Below the pieces are notes generated by a model. It ran no database searches and was not told the origin of the DNA. It worked only from the letters and a program-made list of their open reading frames with translations. A program made the translations under genes and the position numbers. From positions 1 through 16,487 of the forward strand of contig DATHET010000287.1 of assembly GCA_035490315.1 (NCBI GenBank): 16,487 bases of DNA. Direction: 5' to 3'. The stretch is from JADJQU01 sp035490315. Lineage in GTDB: Bacteria; Planctomycetota; UBA1135; GCA-002686595. Shown here one piece after another: positions 1-6,101 of the stretch; the stretch's first letter is position 1, and each line of letters starts with the position of its first letter.

Positions 1-1
1 G

Positions 2-775
2 CGCTCGCCGCGCGTCGCGATCGTCGGCACGCGGAGCCCGACGCCCTACGGCGAGACGCAGGCTCGACACTTCGCGCGCGTGCTGGCCGGAGCAGGCGCC
101 GTGATCGTCAGCGGCCTGGCGCGCGGGATCGACGAGGCGGCGCACCTGGGCGCCCTCGACGTCGACGGGGCGACCATCGCGGTGCTCGGCAGCGGCGTCG
201 ACCGCCCCTGGCCGGACGGCGAGCTGGCGCGTCGCATGGCGAGCGAGGGCCTCCTGCTCTCGGAATTCGCGCCCGGACAGGGACCGCGCCGGCATCATTT
301 TCCCCTGCGCAACCGGATCATCGCCGCCCTCTCGAGCGCGGTCGTGGTGATCGAGGCGGCTCACGCTTCGGGCTCCCTGATCACCGCGCGCTGGGCGGTC
401 GATCAGGGCCGCGACGTCTATGCGCTACCGGGCCGAGTCGACCACCCCATGGCGCGGGGATGCCATCGCCTGCTGCGCGAAGGCGCTGCCCTGGTCGAAG
501 CTCCTGAAGAGCTGCTGGTCGAGCTCGGGCTCACGCCCGGAGGCCACGCGAGCGCGCGCAGCGACTTCGCGCCCGAGCTCGACGAGCTGGACCGACTGGC
601 GCGCTCGATCCTGCAGGCCTTGATCGGCGAGACCCTCTCGCTGGACGAGATCATCGCCAGGATCGGTGCGCCGCCTTCGGAGACACTCTCGCAACTCGCC
701 GAGCTCGAGCTGGCCGGCAGCGTCGCACGCTCGCCCGGCGGCCTGTACCGGCGCTGCCTGGCCCGGCCGCCTTGA
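2..775 (+). CDS. dprA: DNA-processing protein DprA (5' end cut off by window)
   Basis: DprA binds incoming single-stranded DNA in the cytoplasm and loads RecA during natural transformation. The frame is open from base 2 to a TGA at 773-775, giving 257 visible residues; the true start lies outside the window. The Rossmann-like core is plain: VAIVGTR at visible residues 5-11, then VSGLARGID, then FPLRNRIIAALS, an SGSLITAR stretch and a LPGR...GCHRLLREGAAL stretch, in the family order. The last ~65 residues look like the small winged-helix domain found at the C-terminus of many DprA proteins (LSLDEIIARIGAPPSET...). What is missing is the N-terminal SAM-like/HTH part. It ends 6 bp from the stop of the opposing 66-residue membrane protein gene, so the two converge. 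Family assignment is confident; whether the organism is transformable cannot be seen here. Confidence 0.95.
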   Translation, partial: RSPRVAIVGTRSPTPYGETQARHFARVLAGAGAVIVSGLARGIDEAAHLGALDVDGATIAVLGSGVDRPWPDGELARRMASEGLLLSEFAPGQGPRRHHFPLRNRIIAALSSAVVVIEAAHASGSLITARWAVDQGRDVYALPGRVDHPMARGCHRLLREGAALVEAPEELLVELGLTPGGHASARSDFAPELDELDRLARSILQALIGETLSLDEIIARIGAPPSETLSQLAELELAGSVARSPGGLYRRCLARPP

Positions 776-781
776 CGGGGC

Positions 782-982
782 TCAGTTGACCGAAGCGACG
801 GTGTGCTCGAGCAGGATCATGATCGCGGCGAGCAGACCGCATCCGGCCAGGAACATCAGGAATCGGCGCGGGAAATTGCGCAGGGCGGGCCCGTCGGCTG
901 CATCCGCATAGCACGACCCGAGACCGACGATTGCGAGCGATGCGACTAGGAAAAGCAGGATGTGGACGACGATCTCGCTCAT
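782..982 (-). CDS. small two-helix membrane protein, 66 aa, translationally coupled
   Basis: Family not recognised. The 66-residue product starts MSEIVVHILLFLVASLAI and has two hydrophobic segments (about residues 4-22 and 41-58). They are separated by a short polar stretch with the basic cluster FPRRF, so it should be a hairpin in the inner membrane. Its ATG (982-980) overlaps the TGA (981-979) of the upstream membrane gene as ATGA, the usual arrangement for translational coupling. This is the main evidence that it is a real gene and not chance. The same frame stays open upstream into another gene's region, so a longer start cannot be formally excluded, but that extension has none of the character of a protein sequence. 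A likely role is as a partner or small subunit of the preceding TM2-like protein; this is inferred from position only. Confidence 0.7.
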   Translation of the reverse strand: MSEIVVHILLFLVASLAIVGLGSCYADAADGPALRNFPRRFLMFLAGCGLLAAIMILLEHTVASVN

Positions 983-1938
983 GACTCGGCCTCGGCGGCA
1001 ACGTGGCTCGAGCGCAGCGGAAGTCCGAGCAGCTTCGACTCCGTGTACCCGTACACGTCGATCATCGCGAGCGTGTTGAGCAGGCCGGCGATGCAGCCGA
1101 AAACCAGGCCCGCGTCGACGTAGGGGATGTCCGAGTGAACACGCGAGCTGCCCCACAGGAGCTCCGCGAGGATCGCGGGCATGCCGATCAGGAACTGGCC
1201 CGACCAGTAATAGAAATGACGCTCCCGGCTCAGGTTCGTGGCTTCCGCCAGGACCGTGCCGAGGGCGAAGAGCCCGACAAGCAGCACGAACACGACGACC
1301 GCGCGCTTGTGCCTGCCCTGCATCCAGTGTCCGAGACCGGGGAGGAACCAGGTCGCGAGCACGCCAGCGGGCGCCGATCGTGTCCAGCTCGGCGCTCGAA
1401 CCGCAGTCCGCGCGCACCAGTGCGCGTGGGCGATCACGGCGATGTTGAGCACGCCACTGAGCGCGGCCAGGCTGCTGCCGAGCCGCAGCCACTCCGGGAA
1501 GGGCCGCAGGAAGCCCGGGCCGAAGCCGTAGTGCTGCATCTGGTAGATGAAGGCGCCGAGGTTGCCCGCCTCGGGGGACAAGGCCGCGGCGAAGGGACTG
1601 CGCAGCTCGGGATCGAGGTACTCGAAGCTCATTCCGTCGCCGAGCTTGAGCCCGGCAAGGTAGAGCCCCTGGACGATCACGAAGCAGATGAGTCCGAGTC
1701 CGGCCTTGCCGAGGTAGAGATGACCCGCGCCGGGAATCAGCCACGAAAGGACGGCGGCCACGGTCGGATCGCCCTTGCCCTGCGCGGCGCTGGCGCGCGC
1801 CGGCACCGGACTGGGGGGCGCGGCTGCCGCTTTCGGAGCAGCAGCCGGCTCGGGACTCGACGGAGAGGGCGGGACGGATTCCAAGGCGGCGAGATGATAC
1901 GGTGCATCCGCCTCGGCGCGCGCCGCAGGCCCTGGCAT
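979..1938 (-). CDS. polytopic membrane protein with duplicated TM2-like module (DUF6677-like)
   Basis: An integral membrane protein of 319 aa of unknown function. Residues 1-55 are an Ala/Pro-rich, probably disordered, cytoplasmic tail. From residue 60 there are about six to seven hydrophobic segments. The block LSWLIPGAGHLYLG (64-77) is the TM2/DUF6677-type signature, a W-x2-PGxGH turn. A second version, LATWFLPGLGHWMQG, occurs at about 194-208, followed like the first by a long hydrophobic segment, so the protein is built from a tandem duplication. The resemblance to the planctomycete family DUF6677 is from memory and is moderate. I chose the ATG at 1938. An in-frame ATG at 2004 would add 22 low-complexity residues but would overlap the start codon of the divergent thioesterase at 2003, so the shorter form leaves a plausible promoter gap. 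It is followed by a coupled small membrane protein. Confidence 0.75.
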   Translation of the reverse strand: MPGPAARAEADAPYHLAALESVPPSPSSPEPAAAPKAAAAPPSPVPARASAAQGKGDPTVAAVLSWLIPGAGHLYLGKAGLGLICFVIVQGLYLAGLKLGDGMSFEYLDPELRSPFAAALSPEAGNLGAFIYQMQHYGFGPGFLRPFPEWLRLGSSLAALSGVLNIAVIAHAHWCARTAVRAPSWTRSAPAGVLATWFLPGLGHWMQGRHKRAVVVFVLLVGLFALGTVLAEATNLSRERHFYYWSGQFLIGMPAILAELLWGSSRVHSDIPYVDAGLVFGCIAGLLNTLAMIDVYGYTESKLLGLPLRSSHVAAEAES

Positions 1939-2002
1939 TCTCTGGACATGGCCCGCCCCAGCCGGGCATCGCGCGCTGCCTGTGCCACGCCCTTCGAGCC
2001 TC

Positions 2003-2410
2003 ATGAGCGATCACGAACACCGCTTGCGCGTTCGCTACGGCGAGACGGATCAGATGGGGGTGGTCTACCACGCTAACTACCTGATCTACATGGAGGAGGG
2101 CCGCACGCGCCTGATGCAGGCCAAGGGCTGCTCCTACGCGGAGCTGGAGCGCACGGGATTCGGGCTCGCCGTGCGCAAGGCCTCGCTGCGGTTCCGCGCG
2201 GCGGCGGTGTACGACGAGGAGCTCCTGGTGCGCACCCGCGTCGATCGTGTCCGGGGAGCCTCGGTCAACTTCGCCTACTCGATCCTGCGCGCCGCGGATG
2301 GGGCCCTGTTGTGCGAAGGCGAGACCGAGCTCGCCTGCATCGATCTGGGCTCGAAGGACCTCAAGCCTTGCGTCATGCCCGACGAGCTGCGCCGCCTGCT
2401 GGAAGCCTGA
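2003..2410 (+). CDS. YbgC/4-hydroxybenzoyl-CoA-type acyl-CoA thioesterase
   Basis: A single hot-dog-fold cytoplasmic thioesterase of 135 aa, the usual length. It would hydrolyse acyl-CoA thioesters (short or aromatic acyl groups in characterised relatives). The signature sits at the N-terminus: RYGETDQMGVVYHANYL, with the nucleophile-activating Asp at residue 16, followed by YMEEGRT. This is the pattern of E. coli YbgC and 4-HBA-CoA thioesterase. ATG at 2003 is preferred; a GTG at 1982 would add seven residues. No Shine-Dalgarno sequence is obvious. No tol-pal genes are beside it, so a Tol-Pal role as in proteobacterial ybgC is not supported by context. It is divergent from the TM2-like protein gene, and its stop is 3 bp from the stop of the opposing four-cysteine protein. 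Confidence 0.88.
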   Translation: MSDHEHRLRVRYGETDQMGVVYHANYLIYMEEGRTRLMQAKGCSYAELERTGFGLAVRKASLRFRAAAVYDEELLVRTRVDRVRGASVNFAYSILRAADGALLCEGETELACIDLGSKDLKPCVMPDELRRLLEA

Positions 2411-2413
2411 AAG

Positions 2414-2743
2414 CTACTTCGACTCGCCCTTGTTACCGCGGCGGGCCTTCTTGATCCCCGCCAGCTCGGACTCCACGGAGGCGATCGCGCGCGACGGAGC
2501 TCCGCCCAGGGGCGAGTGCGGCAAGTGCGCGAAGCCCGGGAAGGGCGGCGGCAGGCTCGCGAGCAGGCGCTCGCGGCAGGTCGGGCAGGTCCGCCCGTCC
2601 TCCATCCGGTTCAAGTGATTGGAGGGGCCTGCATCCAGGCCGCATGTGATGCACAGGGAAGGTCTCGGGGCAGGCATGGGTCTGGAATCGACCTTCCCGG
2701 AGAAGCGCTTGAGTCGAGCTCGGAACTCCCGGTTTCCAGCCAT
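2414..2743 (-). CDS. small four-cysteine (zinc-ribbon-like) protein
   Basis: Unknown function, 109 aa. Two CxxC knuckles, CITC (Cys31, Cys34) and CPTC (Cys53, Cys56), are separated by 18 residues with the sequence GLDAG...NRMEDGRTC. This is a treble-clef/zinc-ribbon spacing, so a structural zinc site is likely. The N-terminus is basic (NREFRARLKRFSGK) and the C-terminus ends in a Lys/Arg-rich tail after a Pro-rich linker, so nucleic-acid or protein binding is possible but not shown. The ATG at 2743 is preceded directly by GGAAGG, too close for a standard ribosome-binding site. An alternative ATG at 2677 would keep both knuckles. Transcribed away from iscR and convergent with the thioesterase gene. 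Confidence 0.65.
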   Translation of the reverse strand: MAGNREFRARLKRFSGKVDSRPMPAPRPSLCITCGLDAGPSNHLNRMEDGRTCPTCRERLLASLPPPFPGFAHLPHSPLGGAPSRAIASVESELAGIKKARRGNKGESK

Positions 2744-2816
2744 CCTTCCGCCTCGGGCTCGGACAGGCTCGATGCCCGCCCGCTTCCCTGGAATCAGCTT
2801 CTCACGTAAGCTTTGG

Positions 2817-2854
2817 CTGCCCCTTCGGGCGAAAGTAACGGGCAGTCATCTGCC
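2817..2854. other. nested inverted repeats in the intergenic region
   Basis: Between the four-cysteine protein gene and iscR, CTGCCC (2817-2822) pairs with GGGCAG (2840-2845). Inside it, GCCC (2819-2822) can alternatively pair with GGGC (2827-2830). GGCAG (2841-2845) can alternatively pair with CTGCC (2850-2854) around a TCAT loop. The pairings are mutually exclusive, as in a folded leader or a weak terminator, but there is no T tract. On the minus strand it would lie ~75-110 nt before the four-cysteine gene. No known riboswitch is recognised. Confidence 0.25.
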
Positions 2855-2910
2855 ACGACCTCGCCTCGCTCTCTGCCGGCCGCCACGCGCGGCCTTCTTC
2901 TGGCCCGCAA

Positions 2911-2931
2911 ATAGCACTGTTTCAGTGCTAT
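2911..2931 (+). promoter_or_regulatory. perfect inverted repeat upstream of iscR, probable IscR/Rrf2 operator
   Basis: ATAGCACTG (2911-2919) is followed by TTT and then CAGTGCTAT (2923-2931), a perfect 9-bp inverted repeat with a 3-bp spacer in an otherwise GC-rich leader. It lies 27 bp upstream of the iscR ATG. Rrf2-family dimers bind this class of dyad, and the AT...AT ends with the ACT/AGT core recall E. coli IscR type 2 sites. Its right arm overlaps the candidate -10 box, which fits repression (autoregulation) of the ISC operon. Binding itself is inferred. Confidence 0.7.
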
Positions 2932-2934
2932 ATT
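2929..2934 (+). promoter_or_regulatory. candidate -10 box of the ISC operon promoter
   Basis: TATATT, five of six matches to TATAAT, sits inside the most AT-rich stretch upstream of iscR and overlaps the end of the inverted repeat. No good -35 hexamer is visible 16-18 bp upstream, where the sequence is around CGCAAA, so the promoter may be weak or factor-dependent. Transcription would begin about 2940, giving a leader of roughly 20 nt. Confidence 0.45.
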
Positions 2935-2958
2935 GATCGGCTCAGCCTAGCGCCTCCG

Positions 2959-3438
2959 ATGCTCCAGCTCACCAAACGAACCGAGTACGCCCTGATCGCC
3001 CTGGTCCACATGGTCGACCGCCAGGACCAGGCGACCAGCGTGCGCGAGCTGTGCGAGCGTTACCCCCTGCCGCGGCGGCTCGTGGCCGAGATCCTGAAGG
3101 ACCTGGCGCACGAGGGCCTGGTCCTCTCGCACCGCGGTTCCCAGGGCGGCTACTCCCTCGCCCTGCCGCCGGAGCGCATCACGCTGGGGCGGATCATCGC
3201 CACCATCGAAGGCGTGCCCGCGATCACGAATTGCGACTCGATCGCCCACGCGAAGGACGGCGGTTGCGAAGTCCACCCGGTCTGCCCGATCCGCTCCCCC
3301 ATCGAGCGCGTGCGCGAGCACATCTGGCGTCTGTTCGAAGCGACGTCGCTGCGCTCGCTCGTTCCGGCGCCGCATGCGGCACGCTCCGAAGTCATCCAAC
3401 GCCTGCGCGAGTCCCTCGCAGCCAGCGCCACCACCTGA
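2959..3438 (+). CDS. iscR: Rrf2-family Fe-S sensing regulator IscR
   Basis: A dimeric winged-helix transcription factor of 159 aa that should ligate an Fe-S cluster and regulate the ISC operon it heads. The Rrf2 N-terminus is clear: LTKRTEYALIALVHM (4-18), then the DNA-reading region LPRRLVAEILKDL (37-49) and the wing SHRGSQGGYSLA (57-68). The cluster-binding region has three cysteines, Cys92, Cys103 and Cys109, i.e. C-x10-C-x5-C. E. coli IscR and NsrR have C-x5-C-x5-C, so the first gap is longer here. ATG at 2959 is chosen because the family starts exactly with this short M-x-Leu-T pattern. The iscS start follows 10 bp after the stop. Regulation through the inverted repeat 27 bp upstream is likely. 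Identity as the ISC regulator rests on context as well as sequence. Confidence 0.9.
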   Translation: MLQLTKRTEYALIALVHMVDRQDQATSVRELCERYPLPRRLVAEILKDLAHEGLVLSHRGSQGGYSLALPPERITLGRIIATIEGVPAITNCDSIAHAKDGGCEVHPVCPIRSPIERVREHIWRLFEATSLRSLVPAPHAARSEVIQRLRESLAASATT

Positions 3439-3448
3439 TCAGCCCACC

Positions 3449-4666
3449 ATGAAGTTCCCGATCTATCTCGACTACCAGGCGACCACTCCCTGCGACCCGC
3501 GCGTGGTCGAGACGATGCTGCCGTACTTCACGGAGTCGTTCGGAAACGCCGCCAGCCGCAGCCATCCGTATGGCTGGACAGCCGAGCAGGCCGTCGAGAC
3601 CGCGCGCGGCCAGATCGCCGCGTTGATCGGCGCCTCGGCCAAGGAAATCGTTTTCACCTCGGGCTCGACCGAAGCGATCAACCTCGCGCTCAAGGGCGTG
3701 TTCGAGATGTACGCCGAGAAGGGCAAGCACCTGATCACGAGCAGCGCGGAGCACAAGGCCGTGCTCGACACCTGCAAGCACCTCGAGCAATCGGGCGCGG
3801 AAGTCACCTACCTCGACCCCGATCGCACCGGCCTCGTCAGTCTCGAAAAAGTCGCGGCCGCCTTGCGCCCGGACACCATCGCGGTCGCGCTGATGTGGGC
3901 CAACAACGAAGTCGGGACGCTCAATCCCGTGCGCGAGATCGGCGAGCTGTGCCACGCGAAGGGCGTTCTGTTCTTCACCGACGGCACGCAGGCGGTCGGC
4001 AAGGTGCCGGTGGACGTCGAGGCCGACCACGTCGACCTGATGTGCCTGTCCGGCCACAAGATCTACGGCCCCAAGGGCGTCGGCTGCCTCTATGTGCGCC
4101 GCAAGAATCCGCGCGTGCGCCTGGTTGCGCAGATGGACGGCGGCGGACACGAGCGCGGCATGCGCTCGGGCACGCTCAACGTCCCGGGCATCGTCGGCCT
4201 GGGCAAGGCCTGCGAGATCGCGCGCCTGGAGCTCGATGCCGAAGCCGTGCGCGCCAGTCAACTGCGCGACCTGCTCGAGCAGCTGATCCGCGCCAAGCTC
4301 GACTTCGTCGAGCTGAACGGCAACCGCGAGCACCGCCTGCCGAACTGCCTGAACCTCTCCTTCCCCTACGTCGAGGGCGAGTCGCTGATCATGGGGATCA
4401 ACAAGCTCGCCGTCTCGTCGGGATCGGCCTGCACCTCCGCCAGCCTAGAGCCCAGCCACGTGCTGCGCGCGATGGCGGTCGGCGACGAGCTGGCGCACAG
4501 CTCGATCCGCTTCGGCATCGGCCGATTCACGACGCGCGAGGACATCGAATTCGCGGCGAACGAAGTCATCGAGAACGTGCGCCGCCTGCGCGAGCTCTCA
4601 CCGCTCTACGAGATGGTGAAAGAAGGCGTCGACCTCTCGACCGTCAAGTGGCAAGCAGCCCACTGA
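3449..4666 (+). CDS. iscS: cysteine desulfurase IscS
   Basis: PLP-dependent cytoplasmic enzyme that removes sulfur from L-cysteine as a persulfide and hands it to IscU and other acceptors. At 405 aa it almost matches E. coli IscS (404). The start MKFPIYLDYQATTP aligns with the family N-terminus, so ATG 3449 is chosen over the longer open frame from 3374 that would overlap iscR. Visible residues: His102 in SSAEHKAV, Asp178 and Gln181 around the pyridine ring in FFTDGTQAVG, the PLP Lys204 in LSGHKIYGPKG, and catalytic Cys328 in SSGSACTSASLEPSHVLRA on the long mobile loop (group I NifS/IscS type). The C-terminal tail ELSPLYEMVKEGVDL is also IscS-like and is the region that contacts IscU. Second gene of the operon; 50 bp precede iscU. 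Confidence 0.97.
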   Translation: MKFPIYLDYQATTPCDPRVVETMLPYFTESFGNAASRSHPYGWTAEQAVETARGQIAALIGASAKEIVFTSGSTEAINLALKGVFEMYAEKGKHLITSSAEHKAVLDTCKHLEQSGAEVTYLDPDRTGLVSLEKVAAALRPDTIAVALMWANNEVGTLNPVREIGELCHAKGVLFFTDGTQAVGKVPVDVEADHVDLMCLSGHKIYGPKGVGCLYVRRKNPRVRLVAQMDGGGHERGMRSGTLNVPGIVGLGKACEIARLELDAEAVRASQLRDLLEQLIRAKLDFVELNGNREHRLPNCLNLSFPYVEGESLIMGINKLAVSSGSACTSASLEPSHVLRAMAVGDELAHSSIRFGIGRFTTREDIEFAANEVIENVRRLRELSPLYEMVKEGVDLSTVKWQAAH

Positions 4667-4716
4667 GCACCCGTACACTCCTCCACACACCGACCGCACC
4701 CGATTAGAGTCACGCC

Positions 4717-5097
4717 ATGGCTTACAGCAACAAGGTTCTCGACCACTACAACAACCCGCGCAACGTGGGCTCGCTCGACAAGGGCGCGCTGAGCGTCGGC
4801 ACGGGAGTCGTCGGCGCGCCGGAGTGCGGCGACGTCATGAAGCTGCAGATCCAGGTCGACGGCGATCGCATCGTCGACGCCAAGTTCAAGACCTTCGGCT
4901 GCGGCTCGGCGATCGCGAGCTCGTCCCTCGCCACCGAATGGATCAAGGGCAAGACGATCGACGAGGCGCTGAAGATCTCCAACACGCAGATCGTCGAGGA
5001 GCTCTCGCTCCCGCCGGTGAAGATCCACTGCAGCGTGCTGGCGGAGGACGCGATCAAGTCCGCCATCGCCGATTACAAGTCGAAGCAGAAGGCCTAG
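4717..5097 (+). CDS. iscU: Fe-S cluster assembly scaffold IscU
   Basis: The scaffold on which [2Fe-2S] and [4Fe-4S] clusters are built with sulfur from IscS. Length 126 aa, as usual. Cluster ligands are all present: Cys37 and Asp39 in APECGDVMK, Cys62 in TFGCGSAIASSS, His104 and Cys105 in KIHCSVLAED. The HscA recognition motif LPPVK is intact at residues 98-102, matching the presence of hscA downstream. Sequence similarity to E. coli IscU is very high from MAYSNKVLDHYNNPRNVGS to the end IADYKSKQKA. It lies between iscS (50 bp) and iscA (8 bp); its TAG stop (5095-5097) shares bases with the iscA ribosome-binding site, so the two are probably translated together. Confidence 0.97.
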   Translation: MAYSNKVLDHYNNPRNVGSLDKGALSVGTGVVGAPECGDVMKLQIQVDGDRIVDAKFKTFGCGSAIASSSLATEWIKGKTIDEALKISNTQIVEELSLPPVKIHCSVLAEDAIKSAIADYKSKQKA

Positions 5098-5100
5098 GAG
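5096..5100 (+). promoter_or_regulatory. ribosome binding site of iscA overlapping the iscU stop
   Basis: AGGAG, five bases before the iscA ATG at 5106, is the clearest Shine-Dalgarno sequence in the operon; most starts in this window have none. It begins inside the iscU stop codon TAG, so ribosomes ending on iscU uncover or occupy it. It decides the iscA start in favour of 5106 rather than the longer open frame beginning upstream inside iscU. Confidence 0.7.
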
Positions 5101-5105
5101 CGCAC

Positions 5106-5432
5106 ATGATCGGCATCACCGAGCGCGCGAGAAAAGAAGTCAAGCGCATCATCAGCGAGCAGAATCTCCCTGCCCAGACGGCCCTGCGCGTGGGCGTCAA
5201 GGGCGGCGGCTGCTCCGGGTTCTCGTACACCCTGGGTTTCGACGACCAGATCGCGGAGACGGACCAGGTCGAGGAAGTCGACGGCGTGCGAGTGGTCTGC
5301 GACCCCAAGAGCTTCCTCTACTTGAGCGGCACCGAAGTCGACTTCGAGGACAACCTGATGGGCCGCGGATTCAAGTTCGGCAATCCGAACGCGTCCAAGA
5401 CATGCGGCTGCGGCGAATCCTTCAGCGTCTGA
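5106..5432 (+). CDS. iscA: A-type Fe-S carrier protein IscA
   Basis: An A-type carrier that receives clusters (or iron) from the ISC machinery and passes them to target proteins, mainly for [4Fe-4S] maturation. Length 108 aa. The three invariant cysteines are visible: Cys36 in KGGGCSGFSY, and Cys100 and Cys102 in KTCGCGESFSV at the C-terminus. The start MIGITERARKEVKRI fits the family and has a good ribosome-binding site. Position between iscU and hscB is the classical one, which favours IscA over ErpA or SufA. The next gene starts 7 bp downstream, with no terminator between. Confidence 0.95.
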   Translation: MIGITERARKEVKRIISEQNLPAQTALRVGVKGGGCSGFSYTLGFDDQIAETDQVEEVDGVRVVCDPKSFLYLSGTEVDFEDNLMGRGFKFGNPNASKTCGCGESFSV

Positions 5433-5439
5433 TCTTGGT

Positions 5440-6096
5440 GTGACCCGTTCGGCAAGCACGTCGGTCTGCCCGCGCTGCAAGGCGACCCTGGAGACTCCGC
5501 TGGCGTGTTCCGCCTGCGGAGCGCTCATTTCAGGGGCCGTCGGCGCGGACCAGGATCCCTTCGCGATCTTCGGGATGGAGATCGCTTACGCCGTCGATCG
5601 CGCGACGCTCGAGAAGCGCCTGCTGCGCTTCACGCGCCTGGTGCACCCCGACTTCTTCGCCACGGCGGACAAGGACGAGCGCGCCAAGGCCGAGGCGGCC
5701 AGCGCGGCGCTGAATGCGGCGCACGAGATCCTGGCCCACGATTGGTCTCGCGCCGATTGGATCGTGCGACACCAGGGCGGGCCCGACGAGCAGAGCGAGC
5801 GCGCCATGCCGCAAGCCTTCCTGATGGAAGTGTTGGATTGGAACGAGACGCTCGAGAGCGCGCGCGCGGCGCCGCCCGGATCGATCGAGCGCGCCGCGGT
5901 CGAGCAACTGGCGGGCGAGCTGGACCGCCGTCGCGCCGGCCTGCTCCAATCGATCGCGAAAAAACTCGCGAGCCTGCCTCCGGCCAAGAGCCCGCTGCTC
6001 GCTGAGATCCGCAAGGAGCTCAATGCCGCGCGCTACGTCGACAAGACATTGGACGAGATCGCCCTGCTGCGCGTGACGCAGTCGCTCTCCCGCTAA
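5440..6096 (+). CDS. hscB: J-domain co-chaperone HscB with N-terminal tetracysteine module
   Basis: HscB delivers cluster-loaded IscU to HscA and stimulates its ATPase. The J-domain occupies about residues 38-112 (PFAIFGMEIAYAVDRATLEKR..., HPD at 69-71 in RLVHPDFF, then ALNAAHEIL). A C-terminal helical IscU-binding domain follows to residue 218, with an LMEVLDWNE segment typical of the family. Residues 10-26 hold Cys10-x2-Cys13-x9-Cys23-x2-Cys26 (CPRC...CSAC), an extra zinc-ribbon-like module absent from E. coli HscB (171 aa) but present in eukaryotic HSC20. The start is GTG 5440, 7 bp after iscA, with no clear ribosome-binding site. An ATG at 5575 would delete the cysteine module, but the upstream frame is open, begins exactly at the gene boundary and has coding character, so the long form is preferred. 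hscA follows after 5 bp. Confidence 0.92.
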   Translation: MTRSASTSVCPRCKATLETPLACSACGALISGAVGADQDPFAIFGMEIAYAVDRATLEKRLLRFTRLVHPDFFATADKDERAKAEAASAALNAAHEILAHDWSRADWIVRHQGGPDEQSERAMPQAFLMEVLDWNETLESARAAPPGSIERAAVEQLAGELDRRRAGLLQSIAKKLASLPPAKSPLLAEIRKELNAARYVDKTLDEIALLRVTQSLSR

Positions 6097-6101
6097 TTCC
6101 C

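Noticed and set aside
1003..2076. 357-codon plus-strand open frame opposite the TM2-like membrane protein
   Set aside because: The minus strand shows clear hydrophobic segments and the duplicated motif, plus a coupled downstream gene; the plus frame also overlaps the thioesterase start.
2003..2410. Tol-Pal system role for the YbgC-like thioesterase
   Set aside because: No tolQRAB or pal genes are in the window; the family is used in many contexts, so only thioesterase activity is claimed.
3374..3448. N-terminal extension of iscS overlapping iscR
   Set aside because: The IscS family begins at MKFPIYLDYQATTP; the extra 25 codons translate the iscR 3' end out of frame into Pro/Ser-rich noise.
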